The notes beneath the pieces are model-generated. The model was not told the DNA's origin, searched no databases, and worked only from the letters and a program-made list of their open reading frames with translations. From contig DHKP01000030.1 of NCBI GenBank assembly GCA_002404865.1, forward strand, positions 1-51,757: DNA of 51,757 nucleotides, given 5' to 3'. Shown here piece by piece: positions 16,208 to 26,358 of this stretch (position 1 is the stretch's first letter; the number at the start of each line of letters is the position of its first letter). The DNA is from Caryophanales bacterium UBA4691 (GTDB taxonomy: Bacteria > Bacillota_I > Bacilli_A > RFN20 > CAG-826). A program made the position numbers and the translations under genes.

Positions 16208-16828
16208 TTATTTCTCCTTTTTGATAATAATGCGATGGATGGTTTTATGAATCGAGCGGAAATTTCTCTCGTATTCGCTCACATAATCATCTTCCGCAAT
16301 CTCTTGGTAATCTTCCTCATTCGAAATCATAGGGAGTTTCCCTAATTCAATCTGCTCTAAAGTAAATGCGTAAAGCCCATCATTATCGGTTTTGATGCGA
16401 ATTTCACCATTTGGGCGAAGAAGTGACATCATTTCTTGAAGACGCTTAAGGGTAGTAAGGCGTCTTTTTTCATGACGTTTTTTTGGCCAAGGATCACTAA
16501 AATTCAAATAAATGCGTTCAAATTTTAATTGAGACAAGCTTTCAAACGCGTTATCAAAATCGCTTGCCATGATATGAAGGTTATTCGTTTCTTGCATAAC
16601 GGCTTTTTTCGCAAAAGTCCCCGCAATAGAAATATCTCGCTCTAAAGCAAGCAAATGGACATTTGGATTATTTTTAACGAGCGCCAAAGCAAAATCACCT
16701 TTGCCTGCACCGATTTCTAAATATAGTGGGGATGCAAAAAAAGGATCAGAAATAGAAATATCGGTAATGACAAGCTGAGGGTGTCCTAATAAAAACGGAG
16801 CCGCCCATTTTTTGTAACGCCCTCTCAT
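16208..16828 (-). CDS. trmB: tRNA (guanine-N7-)-methyltransferase
   Basis: Makes m7G46 in the variable loop of tRNAs, using SAM. The 206-residue protein has the SAM-binding motif LEIGAGKGDFALAL (37-50) and the family signature NFSDPWPKKRHEKRRLT (109-125). It overlaps the end of pepV by 4 nt, indicating translational coupling, and is followed after 2 nt by ytpR. Confidence 0.97.
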   Translation of the reverse strand: MRGRYKKWAAPFLLGHPQLVITDISISDPFFASPLYLEIGAGKGDFALALVKNNPNVHLLALERDISIAGTFAKKAVMQETNNLHIMASDFDNAFESLSQLKFERIYLNFSDPWPKKRHEKRRLTTLKRLQEMMSLLRPNGEIRIKTDNDGLYAFTLEQIELGKLPMISNEEDYQEIAEDDYVSEYERNFRSIHKTIHRIIIKKEK

Positions 16829-18183
16829 GCTTTTAATTTCCCAAGCATATAAATAGCGCGTGCGTAGATAGCGATATCTTTGTAAAAATCATCTAAATAA
16901 AGATATTCGGTCGGCGCATGCATATCACCAGGATGGTTTTTGAAAGCGGCACCAAAGGCAACGATATTCTTTGCTTCTTTTGCGTAAGTCCCTCCGCCAA
17001 TCGTGAAAGGTTTAGCGAACAAATCAAACGTTTCGCGCTTATAAGCTTTCATAAGTGTCGAGACCAAAGGACTCTTTTTGTCGAATAGAAGCATAGAAGT
17101 ATTGCTGATTGTAGTTACCGTTAAGCCACTCTCCTCACTAAGCTTTTTTAAGCATTCATCGGCGTTAGCGTCTTCGCCATAACGGAAATCGAGAGAAATC
17201 GTGAGCTCATGATTAGCATAACGAACTAAGCCGTAATTGTAGGTATTCGCGCCAAGTTCCTTAGAAGTAAAATTGCCACCAAAAGAAGAACCATCACTAT
17301 TACGGAGGGCTTTTTCAACGCGTTTTAAAGTGGGGATGTTATAGAAATCTCCCAATGCCTTAAAAGCAATTAAGGCGGCATTTACACCTAATTCAGGCGT
17401 TGAGCCATGCGCGGCTTTCCCCTTGAAGGTCACAATCGTAAGAACTTCATTGCTTGATAAATCAATAGCGATGCCATTCTTAGAAAGATATTCTTCAAAT
17501 TTTTTGTCGCGAGGCAAAGTCGTAACGATTTTATCGCAAACGGCATTGGCGACTTCTCCGCCCATCATCTCAATGACGGGTCCAAGTTCCCCTTTATAAG
17601 TTAAAGTCGCCCGCCGAATGGCTTTTTCTCCATAAATGAGAGGCCAATCGGCATCTGGCGTGAACCCATAATCACAGTCTTTTTTATGAAGCGTATGGAA
17701 ATAATAATTAAGGCAACTAGAACCTCTTTCTTCATCGCCGCCACTCACAAGACGAACGCGGTAACCTTTAATTAAGCCATTATCCTTTAGTAGTTTAATC
17801 GCATATAAAGAAGCGATGAGAGGTCCTTTATCGTCTGCACACCCACGGCAAACCATCTTTCCGTCTTTTACAATAGGGAGCCATGGAGAATGTTCCCACT
17901 TCCCTGTTGCAGGAACAACATCGCTATGGCCATAAATTCCAATCAAAGGTCCTTCTTCCCCAATGGTGAGTTCCGTGCAATATCCATCGCAGGTGTCGAC
18001 CTTAAATCCATAATCTTTCCCAAGCTTAGCCAAATAATCGAGCGCTTTTTTGACGTTTGCCCCAAAAGGTTGACCTTTTTTTATCGTTGAAGCGTCGTAA
18101 ACGCTTGGAATTCGAATGTCTTCTTGTAACGCGTTCAAAGCGATTTTTTCATAATTCTTCGCTAATTTTTTGAAATTCGGCAT
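16825..18183 (-). CDS. pepV: M20-family dipeptidase (PepV/Sapep type)
   Basis: Zinc-dependent cytosolic peptidase that hydrolyses dipeptides with broad specificity. The 452 residues fit PepV (about 470). The metal and catalytic residues are visible: H86 and D88 in GHSDVV, D118 in GCADDKGP, E151/E152 in SGGDEERGSS, D177 in TPDADWP and a late His in DMHAPTEY. The central lid domain is present. It starts at ATG 18183 with GAGG about 10 nt upstream, 15 nt after the ECF gene, and overlaps trmB by 4 nt. Confidence 0.95.
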   Translation of the reverse strand: MPNFKKLAKNYEKIALNALQEDIRIPSVYDASTIKKGQPFGANVKKALDYLAKLGKDYGFKVDTCDGYCTELTIGEEGPLIGIYGHSDVVPATGKWEHSPWLPIVKDGKMVCRGCADDKGPLIASLYAIKLLKDNGLIKGYRVRLVSGGDEERGSSCLNYYFHTLHKKDCDYGFTPDADWPLIYGEKAIRRATLTYKGELGPVIEMMGGEVANAVCDKIVTTLPRDKKFEEYLSKNGIAIDLSSNEVLTIVTFKGKAAHGSTPELGVNAALIAFKALGDFYNIPTLKRVEKALRNSDGSSFGGNFTSKELGANTYNYGLVRYANHELTISLDFRYGEDANADECLKKLSEESGLTVTTISNTSMLLFDKKSPLVSTLMKAYKRETFDLFAKPFTIGGGTYAKEAKNIVAFGAAFKNHPGDMHAPTEYLYLDDFYKDIAIYARAIYMLGKLKA

Positions 18184-18198
18184 GCAATATTGTCCTCT

Positions 18199-18882
18199 CT
18201 ATTTTCGTAGTAATTTTGTCAATGTTTTCCCAACGAGCGGTGTAAAAATCGCCCCAAGAGTCGCCTCTCCTAAGCCTCCAAGGAGTAATATCGTAGTCAC
18301 TCCGACAACGATTCCGTTTCCGATTGGACTAGATAAGGAGAAGAACGAAATCATCTCCGTTGGATAAAAAAGGAATAAATCCGCAAATACTAACCCCGTA
18401 TGAAGCAAGGTAAGCGCGAATGAAATGGCCGCAATGACAAAGCCATTCCGGTATAGTTTATTCCCTTTCTTAAGAAAGAAAAAGGCAAGACCGGCAAAAA
18501 ATCCAAAGAGAGCACGTGGTAGGACGCTAACCCAAGGATAAACAAAAAAAGCGTTTAATCCGGCTGCGTTTTGCATTGCTTGGAACCAGCTTGTTAACCC
18601 AAAAGCAACACCATATAGGATTCCTCTCTTCCAATCTCCACGATACGCGCCAATTAGAACGGGAAGATGAAGAAGAGTCAATGAAACGCCTGGCACAATC
18701 GTAATGTAACCAAATTGAGGGACAAACCCCATAATAATGATCAAAGCAATAATGGAAGCGTCTTCCGTAAGAGAAGAAACACTTTCTCTAGAGCTAGAAG
18801 GGGAAATAAAATGCAAATAGCTGAAGTATCCAAGCAATAAGCAAATAATTAAGACCCAAAAAATAATCGTAGTCAATTCCAT
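18199..18882 (-). CDS. ECF transporter S-component, probably pantothenate-specific
   Basis: Integral membrane protein of 227 residues with about six membrane helices. The start at 18882 is chosen for GGAG 7 nt upstream; it leaves 4 nt after coaX. The segment VPGVSLTLLHLPVLIGAYRG and the following LYGVAFGLTSWFQAM are typical of substrate-binding S subunits of energy-coupling factor vitamin transporters. Being next to coaX, which phosphorylates pantothenate, makes pantothenate the likely substrate (PanT-like); this is inferred from context. The ECF ATPases and T subunit are not in the window. Confidence 0.8.
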   Translation of the reverse strand: MELTTIIFWVLIICLLLGYFSYLHFISPSSSRESVSSLTEDASIIALIIIMGFVPQFGYITIVPGVSLTLLHLPVLIGAYRGDWKRGILYGVAFGLTSWFQAMQNAAGLNAFFVYPWVSVLPRALFGFFAGLAFFFLKKGNKLYRNGFVIAAISFALTLLHTGLVFADLFLFYPTEMISFFSLSSPIGNGIVVGVTTILLLGGLGEATLGAIFTPLVGKTLTKLLRK

Positions 18883-18886
18883 AAAA

Positions 18887-19666
18887 TTACTCCAAAGATA
18901 TAGCAATATTTCGATTTCGCTTGTCGATTTCTTTTAACCCTAATAATAAAAGCCATTCTTCGAAATGGAATTCAGGAAGAAGGTCTTTGACATAAAAGGA
19001 ATTCCCGCCCGTTAAAACAGGGAACAAAGGATGCCCTACTTCTTTTTGAAACGATTCATAGAATCCTTTGATTTCATAAACGGTGCCATTGAGAATCCCA
19101 CTATTCATGGAATCACTTGTGTTGCGGCCAATCACTTTTTTAGTGATAACGCCGCTTACTTGAGGAAGAGCAGCCGTCCCTCGCACTAAAGCATTCATGG
19201 AAAGAAGAAGTCCTGGCGCAATCGCACATCCCCCAAAAGAGCCACGTTCATCCACATAGATGTATTTATTCGCCGTACCTAAATCGGCAATAAAAAGTTT
19301 GTTCCCAAAAATAGAAGTAGCGCCGACGGCATCTGCGACTAAATCGCTTCCAACTTCAATTGGATTTTCCACCGCTAATTTTAAGCCGGTTTTTAATCCG
19401 GGGCCTAAAATCAAAGGGCGAATTCCTAAAATATCCTTGCAAACCCTGTCCCAAACGCGCGTAAGGGGAGGAACGACACTAGAGATAATAGCGCGCGAAA
19501 AAGAAAAATGCGCCGCTTCTCTTTTCAAAAAAGAAGAAAACAGCACGCGATATTCATCTAAACTTCGCTCGGTATTGGATTTCGTCTTAAACGTTTTTAG
19601 TAATTTATCTCCATCAAAAACGCCTAAATCCGTCATCGTATTGCCGATATCTAAAACTAATAGCAT
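18887..19666 (-). CDS. coaX: Type III pantothenate kinase
   Basis: Catalyses the first step of coenzyme A synthesis, ATP-dependent phosphorylation of pantothenate; CoaX is insensitive to CoA feedback. The start at 19666 gives 259 residues beginning MLLVLDIGNT and has GGAGGT 9 nt upstream; longer frames lack support. ASKHA-fold motifs: DIGNT (phosphate 1), NPIEVGSDLVADAVGA, ADLGTANKYIYVDE and GGCAIAPGL. First gene of a five-gene operon, next to a probable pantothenate transporter. Confidence 0.95.
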   Translation of the reverse strand: MLLVLDIGNTMTDLGVFDGDKLLKTFKTKSNTERSLDEYRVLFSSFLKREAAHFSFSRAIISSVVPPLTRVWDRVCKDILGIRPLILGPGLKTGLKLAVENPIEVGSDLVADAVGATSIFGNKLFIADLGTANKYIYVDERGSFGGCAIAPGLLLSMNALVRGTAALPQVSGVITKKVIGRNTSDSMNSGILNGTVYEIKGFYESFQKEVGHPLFPVLTGGNSFYVKDLLPEFHFEEWLLLLGLKEIDKRNRNIAISLE

Positions 19667-19764
19667 GTATGGTCTACCTCCGCTTCCATCCTTTTCTAAG
19701 AAGGTATGGAGCAAACTTAATTATAAACAAGTAATTTTTTCTTTCTAGCGCTAGAATAATAAGC

Positions 19765-20202
19765 ATGTCAATTTGGAGAATTTACGGTATTAAGAAATGG
19801 TTCATTATCTCGTTAATTGCGTTAGTGATTATTTGGAGCGTTTTCTTTATAGCCCTAGGGTTTTATTTTGTCTATCCTTCTCGTCTCTATATTTATTTGC
19901 TGATCTTTTTAGGTTTATATGCTGCTAGTTCCATCTACTTCCTTTTGAAACAATCATTATTACGCTTCATTAAATTCACGAAAATGGACGGAGAAGAAAT
20001 ACAAGGAACAATCATTTACGAAATCCCTTCTACAGGCGAAACGAGTTTTCGTCCTTTAGCGGTCATTGAAGTCGACAACAAAAAACGCGTCGTTGCGCTT
20101 TTAGCGATGTTTCCTTATTCCTTCAAGAAAGCATTAAAAGAAGGTGACAAAGTTACAATATACAAAATAAAAGGAGAGCAAATCGCCCTCCTATTAGCGT
20201 AG
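19765..20202 (+). CDS. Small membrane protein of unknown function
   Basis: 145 residues with two N-terminal membrane helices (about 12-34 and 41-62) and a soluble C-terminal domain of about 80 residues, probably cytosolic. That domain (GTIIYEIPSTGETSFRPLAVIEVDNKKRVVALL) looks like a small beta-barrel but matches no family I know. It is divergent from coaX and convergent with leuS, with 1 nt between the stops. TAGAAT (19752-19757) lies 7 nt before the ATG and no Shine-Dalgarno sequence is present, so the mRNA may be leaderless. Confidence 0.75.
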   Translation: MSIWRIYGIKKWFIISLIALVIIWSVFFIALGFYFVYPSRLYIYLLIFLGLYAASSIYFLLKQSLLRFIKFTKMDGEEIQGTIIYEIPSTGETSFRPLAVIEVDNKKRVVALLAMFPYSFKKALKEGDKVTIYKIKGEQIALLLA

Positions 20203-20203
20203 A

Positions 20204-22603
20204 TTAACCAATAACGAAGTTAACGATTCTTCCTTTGACGACAATGATCTTTTTAATCGTCTTATCACCGATGAAAGTTTTCACTTTTTCCGTGAGGGCT
20301 TTTTCTTTGATTTCCTCCTCGCTCATATCTAGAGGAACATCAATTAAATCGCGCAATTTCCCGTTCACGGAAACGCTGAGTTTGGCGGTATCACTAACGA
20401 GTTTTGAAGCATCGTAAGTAGGCCAAACCTCATAAGCAATCGTCCCCTTATGACCTAGTTTCTCCCACATTTCTTCGCCAACAAATGGACAAATGCAAGA
20501 GAAAATTTTCGTGAATCCTTCTAAGTAAGGACGATATAATTCATTTGCCTTATATGCATCGTTTACGAAAACCATCATCGCGCTGATTGCGGTATTGAAG
20601 GAAAGGGATTCGTAATCTTCTGTCGCTTTTTTCACCAATGCGTTATAGCTACGATCAAGCTCGCCGCTATTTTTGTCGGTGATTTTTTTCGCGAAAGCCT
20701 CATCATCGACAAGGCGATAGGCACGTTCGATGAAACGACGCGCCCCAACAAGTCCTTTGGTACTCCATGGCTTAGAGTCGCTAAGAGGGCCAGCAAACAT
20801 TTCAAATAGGCGCAAGGAATCTGCACCACTCTCATTGACGATCTTATCCGGGTTGACGACATTTCCGCGTGATTTGCTCATCTTCTCGCCATTTTCCCCA
20901 AGGATCATGCCTTGGTGATAAACACGTTTAAATGGCTCATCACAGCTTACTACACCAATATCCTGGAGGAATTTATGATAGAAACGAGCATAAAGAAGGT
21001 GCAAAACAGCATGTTCCTGGCCGCCGATGTATAAATCGACCGGTAGCCAATGATCGAGAAGCTTTTTGTCTGCGATAGCTTCATCATTATGCGGATCAAT
21101 ATAGCGGATGTAATACCAGCTTGATCCCGCCCATTGTGGCATCGTGTTAGTTTCTCTGACGGCCGGCTTACCTTCATAAGTCGTATTTAGCCAAGAAGAA
21201 GGAGCCTTAGAAAGGGGCGGTTTTCCATCTTTTGCAGGTTGATAGTCGTCAAGAGGCGGAAGAACAAGCGGGAGAGAGTCTTCGCAAACGTGTTCCTTTC
21301 CATCTTCGGTTTGTACCATCGGAATTGGTTCGCCCCAATAACGTTGCCTAGAGAAAATCCAATCACGCAATTTGTAATTCGTGACGATTTTTCCTTTTCC
21401 TAGGGAAACAAGTTTATTCGCAATCGCTTCTTTTGCTTCAGCGATATTCATTCCATCAGCAAACTCGCTATGAATGTGAGGAGCGTCTCCGACAAACGCG
21501 TTTTCGCTAATATCGCCTTCTAGCACTTGAATCATAGGAAGCCCATGGCGTTTCGCAAAAGCGTAGTCTCTCTCATCGTGAGAAGGAACGGCCATAACGG
21601 CGCCAGTCCCATATGAGCCGAGGACATAATCGGCAACGTAAATTGGGATAGTTTTATCGTTAATAGGATTAATCGCGTAAGCTCCCAAGAAGACGCCTTC
21701 TTTATCTTTTTGATTCAATTGGCTACGATCGAGATCGCTTTTGCTCGCAGCTTTTTTTACGTAAGCTTCCACAGCCTCTTTTTGTTCTTTGCTCACAAGC
21801 TTTTGAACCAAAGGATGTTCAGGAGCTAAGCAGCAATAGGTACACCCAAAAAGGGTATCTACTCTCGTTGTGAAAACTTTAAAGAAATCAGAACCGCCTT
21901 TGATGGCGAAAGTAATTTCGACACCTTGGCTTCTGCCAATCCAATTTTTCTGAAGTTCAAGGGTGCTCTTTGGCCAATTGAGTTCTCTTAAATCTTTTTC
22001 AAGGCGATCGGCGTAACGCGTGATGCGCAAAACCCATTGACGCATTGGCATACGAATGACCGGGAATCCTCCGCGTTCGCTTTTGCCGTCAATCACTTCT
22101 TCGTTAGCGAGAACCGTTCCAAGTTCTGGGCAATAATTCACCGGCATATTGCCAACATAAGCGAGATCATGCTCGAACATCTTCGCAAAAATCCATTGGG
22201 TCCACTTGTAATAAGAAGGATCGATTGTCGCAAATTCCTTGCTCCAATCAATAGACATGCCTAACATTTTGATTTGTTCTTTGAAATGCGCAATATTTTT
22301 GCGGGTAAACCCTTCAGGGTGCTCGTTGTTTTTTCGCGCATAGTCTTCGGCTGGTAAACCAAAGGCATCCCAGCCCATTGGATGAAGGACATTAAATCCT
22401 TGCATTCTCTTCATACGCGATACAATATCAGTCGCCGTATATCCTTCTGGATGCCCGACGTGGAGCCCTTGCCCGCTTGGATAAGGGAACATGTCTAGCG
22501 CATAATATTTCGGTTTGGAAAAATCATGGGTATCACAATAAAAGACATGATTGTCATCCCAATATTTCCTCCATTTTTCTTCAATGCGTTTATGATCATA
22601 CAT
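20204..22603 (-). CDS. leuS: Leucyl-tRNA synthetase
   Basis: Class I synthetase charging tRNA-Leu, with an editing domain. The 799 residues match the bacterial family. HIGH is HVGH (48-51) after FPYPSGQGL, and KMSKS lies near residue 573 in GENGEKMSKSRGNVV. The CP1 editing region (TTRVDTLFGCTY, GTGAVMAVPSHDERD) is present, and the C-terminal beta domain ends the protein. It lies 28 nt after glgA on the same strand and may be read from the glycogen operon; only a distant GAGG is seen before its ATG. Confidence 0.98.
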   Translation of the reverse strand: MYDHKRIEEKWRKYWDDNHVFYCDTHDFSKPKYYALDMFPYPSGQGLHVGHPEGYTATDIVSRMKRMQGFNVLHPMGWDAFGLPAEDYARKNNEHPEGFTRKNIAHFKEQIKMLGMSIDWSKEFATIDPSYYKWTQWIFAKMFEHDLAYVGNMPVNYCPELGTVLANEEVIDGKSERGGFPVIRMPMRQWVLRITRYADRLEKDLRELNWPKSTLELQKNWIGRSQGVEITFAIKGGSDFFKVFTTRVDTLFGCTYCCLAPEHPLVQKLVSKEQKEAVEAYVKKAASKSDLDRSQLNQKDKEGVFLGAYAINPINDKTIPIYVADYVLGSYGTGAVMAVPSHDERDYAFAKRHGLPMIQVLEGDISENAFVGDAPHIHSEFADGMNIAEAKEAIANKLVSLGKGKIVTNYKLRDWIFSRQRYWGEPIPMVQTEDGKEHVCEDSLPLVLPPLDDYQPAKDGKPPLSKAPSSWLNTTYEGKPAVRETNTMPQWAGSSWYYIRYIDPHNDEAIADKKLLDHWLPVDLYIGGQEHAVLHLLYARFYHKFLQDIGVVSCDEPFKRVYHQGMILGENGEKMSKSRGNVVNPDKIVNESGADSLRLFEMFAGPLSDSKPWSTKGLVGARRFIERAYRLVDDEAFAKKITDKNSGELDRSYNALVKKATEDYESLSFNTAISAMMVFVNDAYKANELYRPYLEGFTKIFSCICPFVGEEMWEKLGHKGTIAYEVWPTYDASKLVSDTAKLSVSVNGKLRDLIDVPLDMSEEEIKEKALTEKVKTFIGDKTIKKIIVVKGRIVNFVIG

Positions 22604-22631
22604 AATATAAATTCGTCTTTCCTCGGCAAAA

Positions 22632-24071
22632 TTAGCGCCGATTTACCAATTCCAAATACATGCCCATGTAATTTCTCGCACTACTTGACCAGCTGTGATC
22701 GAGTTTCATGGCATTACGCGCGATAGCATAATAATCTTTTTGGTTAGAATAGAGGCGACTAGCAACACCAATCGCGTAATCAAGTCCCTCGGTGTTATAG
22801 TCATTAAAACCGATGCCGTCCTTTCCTTTCGTGGATATTTCGTCATACCCATGAACCGTATCAACAAGACCTCCCGTATAGCGAACGATAGGGAGAGTGC
22901 CATAGCGTTGTGCAACCATTTGCGAAATTCCGCATGGTTCGAATAAACTTGGCATAAGGAAGAAATCGCTACCGGCGTAGATTTTATGAGCCAAGGCATT
23001 GCTATAGCCAATATAGATGCCGCATGTATCGGGGAAATCGCTACGGAGTGCTTCTAATTTTTGCTCAAGTTCATATTCTCCTGACCCTAAGACAACAAGA
23101 TTCGCACCATTAGAAAGAGCTTTTCTACCGCTTTCTAAAACCAAAACAATTCCTTTTTGCCAAGATAAGCGAGAAACCAATCCGTAAACTGGGCCGCCAT
23201 ACCAATGAATATTGAAAGCGGATAATAAATCCTTTTGATTAGCGTGTTTAGCGCTCACTAATGTTCTAGAAGTGTATTTTTTCGTTAAGAATTCGTCACT
23301 TGCTGGGTTCCATTCTTTGGTATCGATACCATTCAAAAACCCTGCAAAATCAGCTTCTCGAAGGCGAAGAACATCGGATAGTCCTTGGCTTCCTAGTGGC
23401 GTAAGAAGCTCTTCTCGATGCGTTGGAGAAACCGTTGTGATTTTATCCGCATAGATAATGCCGGCTTTTAAAGTAGAGAACAAATCTTGAAAACGAACAT
23501 TTCCATTACGATAAATTTCATCGCTGAGGTTGAAGAAATTTCCTAAGAAATAAGGGTCGAGCATTCCTTTGAAAGCAGGGTTATGAATGGTTAAAACAAA
23601 GTGCATCCCGCTATAAAAAGAGTCGCCTTTTCTCCCTTCTTTTATAATGCAAGGCACCATTGCGCTTTGCCAATCATGAACATGGACTATATCTGCTTTG
23701 AAAGACAAGAATTTCAATAATTCTGTCGCAGCTAATGCGTAAAAGGCAAAGCGCTCCCCATCATCGTTATAACCGTAGAGATTTTCACGGTCAAAATAAT
23801 AAGGATTATCGATAAGATAATAACGAATTCCATCGATTTCTGTGACAAATATCGTGGCCGTTTGCCTTCGCCAGCTCATCGAAATCTCAAAAGAACCAAT
23901 TTGGCGAACCGGATATACGTTCTTCCTTTTGATGGATTGATAATAAGGAAGAGCGATGATTAGGTCATTCCCTTCTTTAGCAAGTTCGGCGCTTAAGGCA
24001 TAAGCGACATCCGCTAAGCCGCCGCTTTTCGCGAGCGGGTTACTCTCGCTAGCAAACATTGCAATCTTCAT
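22632..24071 (-). CDS. glgA: Glycogen synthase (ADP-glucose type, GT5)
   Basis: Transfers glucose from ADP-glucose to the growing alpha-1,4-glucan. The 479-residue protein has the N-terminal K-S-G-G-L-A-D-V motif (15-22) that binds ADP-glucose, HVHDWQSA near residue 127, and the C-terminal GT-B signature SLFEPCGISQMVAQRYG with the downstream TGGLVDTV. It overlaps glgD by 4 nt (ATGA). Third gene of glgC-glgD-glgA. No branching enzyme or phosphorylase gene lies in the window. Confidence 0.97.
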   Translation of the reverse strand: MKIAMFASESNPLAKSGGLADVAYALSAELAKEGNDLIIALPYYQSIKRKNVYPVRQIGSFEISMSWRRQTATIFVTEIDGIRYYLIDNPYYFDRENLYGYNDDGERFAFYALAATELLKFLSFKADIVHVHDWQSAMVPCIIKEGRKGDSFYSGMHFVLTIHNPAFKGMLDPYFLGNFFNLSDEIYRNGNVRFQDLFSTLKAGIIYADKITTVSPTHREELLTPLGSQGLSDVLRLREADFAGFLNGIDTKEWNPASDEFLTKKYTSRTLVSAKHANQKDLLSAFNIHWYGGPVYGLVSRLSWQKGIVLVLESGRKALSNGANLVVLGSGEYELEQKLEALRSDFPDTCGIYIGYSNALAHKIYAGSDFFLMPSLFEPCGISQMVAQRYGTLPIVRYTGGLVDTVHGYDEISTKGKDGIGFNDYNTEGLDYAIGVASRLYSNQKDYYAIARNAMKLDHSWSSSARNYMGMYLELVNRR

Positions 24072-25186
24072 AAAATAGCCCCCTGTTTTAAGTAAATGAT
24101 GTTATATGGATCGCCTTTGATTGTATGACGTGCAGTAATGATGGAATATTTATCCACAACAACATCGCCGAGTTTTACTTCATCTCCCACAGAAACTTGG
24201 CTTAGGATAATAGCGCGCTTAATAACGGCCCCTTTCCCAATTTTAACGCCACGGCAAAGAATGCTATCGGTCACTTCGCCTTCTACGATGCAGCCATTAG
24301 AGACAAAGGAATTGCGAACATCGGCATTTTCTCCATATAAAGCGGGCGGAGTGTCGTGGGTTTGCGTGTAAATCGGCCAATCTGGAACGAAGAGCTGCTC
24401 AGCAACATCGCGGTCTAATAATTCGAAGCTATATTCTACATAATGAGGTAAGGAATCGAAGCAACGGGCATACCCTTTAAATTCGTGAGCGTGCATTTTA
24501 TAAGCGCCGATTTCCACTAGCCAAGCAAGAGTCTCGCGCATTCCGAATGTGCTGCTCACTTCGTTATGACGATGAATTACTTCCGCTAGGACTTCGCGGT
24601 TAATGATCCAAACCTCAAGAGAAACATTCGCGTTTTTCTCTTTTCCCTCATTTTTTCTTGCGCGTCGTACATAACCGTTTTCATCGATATCGAAAAGGTT
24701 AGAGTTTCCGAATTCGCGATCGGCATCGTCAATCTTTTTATACAAAACGGTAATGTCTTCTCCTCTAGCGATATGTTCTTCCAAAATAGGACGCAAATCC
24801 AAATTCATAATGATATGGGCACTTTGGAAAACGATATAAGAAGCGTCGCTATCATATAGAACCCAATCATTTTCGAGGATATTATTGATATCGGTGTTAT
24901 AAGCTTCATTCAGTGAGCCTTTTTCATTAAAGAAAATAGTCTCTTTTCCAACTTTGGTATTGGTGACCCAGCTCATCATGCTGCCCATGTGTTTGAGAAT
25001 GGAACGTTGATGATTTTTTACCAAAATACCAACGTTATCGATTTCGCTATTGCAGAAATTGCTTAGCGCAAAATCACAGAACGCGTAACGCCCTAAAAAG
25101 GAAGTTGAAGCAAGAGGGCGGTTGCTCGTTAGCTCACCAAGTTCTGGCGAATTATGGCAATCTAAAAGACCAATGACGTTTTTCAT
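24068..25186 (-). CDS. glgD: GlgD, regulatory subunit of glucose-1-phosphate adenylyltransferase
   Basis: GlgD pairs with GlgC in Firmicutes to form the heteromeric ADP-glucose pyrophosphorylase. The start at 25186 (372 residues, MKNVIGLLDCH) lies 5 nt after glgC; a longer frame from 25216 overlaps glgC and begins with a non-family sequence. The GlgC active-site loop AGGKGTRL is replaced by a non-catalytic sequence (LLDCHNSPELGELTSNRPLA), as is normal for GlgD, while the nucleotidyltransferase fold and the left-handed beta-helix C-terminus (VEGEVTDSILCRGVKIGKGA) remain. Confidence 0.95.
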   Translation of the reverse strand: MKNVIGLLDCHNSPELGELTSNRPLASTSFLGRYAFCDFALSNFCNSEIDNVGILVKNHQRSILKHMGSMMSWVTNTKVGKETIFFNEKGSLNEAYNTDINNILENDWVLYDSDASYIVFQSAHIIMNLDLRPILEEHIARGEDITVLYKKIDDADREFGNSNLFDIDENGYVRRARKNEGKEKNANVSLEVWIINREVLAEVIHRHNEVSSTFGMRETLAWLVEIGAYKMHAHEFKGYARCFDSLPHYVEYSFELLDRDVAEQLFVPDWPIYTQTHDTPPALYGENADVRNSFVSNGCIVEGEVTDSILCRGVKIGKGAVIKRAIILSQVSVGDEVKLGDVVVDKYSIITARHTIKGDPYNIIYLKQGAIL

Positions 25187-25191
25187 AATAA

Positions 25192-26325
25192 TTATTTCCC
25201 TGCCTTTCCATTGCAAACAAGAGCAATGCCATCGTGTTCGAGATTGATTTTTTCATTTGCCTCAACTAGCGTCTCAGGACCAATGATCGCATCCTCGACT
25301 TGTGCGCCTTTCTTAATCAAAGCGCCATTCATAATAACGGTGTTTTTGCAATACGCTCCTGCTTCAATCGTAACGTCGCCAGAAATAACGCAATGCTCGA
25401 CGTTCCCTAATACAATCGCGCCTTGGTTAATTAAAGAATCCTTTACTTCAGCGCGCGGTCCGATATATTGAGGATGGCTCCTTAAATCCTCAGAATAGAT
25501 TTTGTTTTCGCCTTGTACGGTATATAAATTGACAGTAGGATCCCCAGAGAGGAGCAAATCCATATTGGCTTGATGTAAGCTAGCGACCGTACCAACGTCT
25601 TTCCAATAGCCATGATAGGTATAAGCAACAAGTTTCTTTCCTTCCGAAAGCATAGTAGGAATGATATTTTTCCCAAAATCGTGGTCGCTATCTAACTTTG
25701 CGTCAGCAATAAGCTCGGCGCGTAACACTTTGTAAGTGAAAATATAAATGCCCATTGAAGCGAGATTGCTGATTGGCTTCTTTGGCTTTTCAACAAAATT
25801 CGTGATGTTGTCGTCTTTGTCGGTAACGAGAATCCCAAAGCGAGACGCCTCTTCCATTGGCACTGGATAAACGGAAATTGTGCAATCCGCTTTGCTATTT
25901 ATATGCTTTTTGAGCATATTTAGATAATTGCAGCTATAAATATGATCGCCAGAAAGAATCAAAACATATTCTGGGTCAACGCTATCAAGCCAATCGATAT
26001 TTTGATAAATCGCATCGGCAGTACCTAAATACCAGTTGCTGCCTTCTTCGGTTTGCTTTGGTGTTAAAACGGAGGTCAAGGATTTATTTCCATTAAGCCC
26101 CCATTTTTCACCATTTCCGATATAAGTATTTAATTCACTGCTTTCGTATTGGGTTAAAACACCAACACAGTGTATCCCACTATTTGCGCAGTTAGACAAT
26201 GGAAAATCGATGATTCGATATTTTCCTCCATAAGAAACAGCAGGTTTTGCGCGCTTTTTTGTCAAAGCCTGTAAGCGGGTGCCTTTTCCGCCCGCTAAGA
26301 TCATAGCAGCCAATTTTGTGCTCAT
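25192..26325 (-). CDS. glgC: Glucose-1-phosphate adenylyltransferase catalytic subunit
   Basis: Makes ADP-glucose from ATP and glucose-1-phosphate, the committed step of glycogen synthesis. The 377-residue protein has the loop LAGGKGTRL (10-18), the KPAVSYGGKYRIIDFPLSNC region, and FVEKPKKP in the sugar-binding region. A beta-helix C-terminal domain follows. GAGGAGAATACTAA before the ATG is a strong ribosome-binding site. First gene of the glg operon, with an inverted repeat in its upstream region. Confidence 0.97.
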   Translation of the reverse strand: MSTKLAAMILAGGKGTRLQALTKKRAKPAVSYGGKYRIIDFPLSNCANSGIHCVGVLTQYESSELNTYIGNGEKWGLNGNKSLTSVLTPKQTEEGSNWYLGTADAIYQNIDWLDSVDPEYVLILSGDHIYSCNYLNMLKKHINSKADCTISVYPVPMEEASRFGILVTDKDDNITNFVEKPKKPISNLASMGIYIFTYKVLRAELIADAKLDSDHDFGKNIIPTMLSEGKKLVAYTYHGYWKDVGTVASLHQANMDLLLSGDPTVNLYTVQGENKIYSEDLRSHPQYIGPRAEVKDSLINQGAIVLGNVEHCVISGDVTIEAGAYCKNTVIMNGALIKKGAQVEDAIIGPETLVEANEKINLEHDGIALVCNGKAGK

Positions 26326-26358
26326 TTAGTATTCTCCTCAAACGGCGATCTTTCTTTA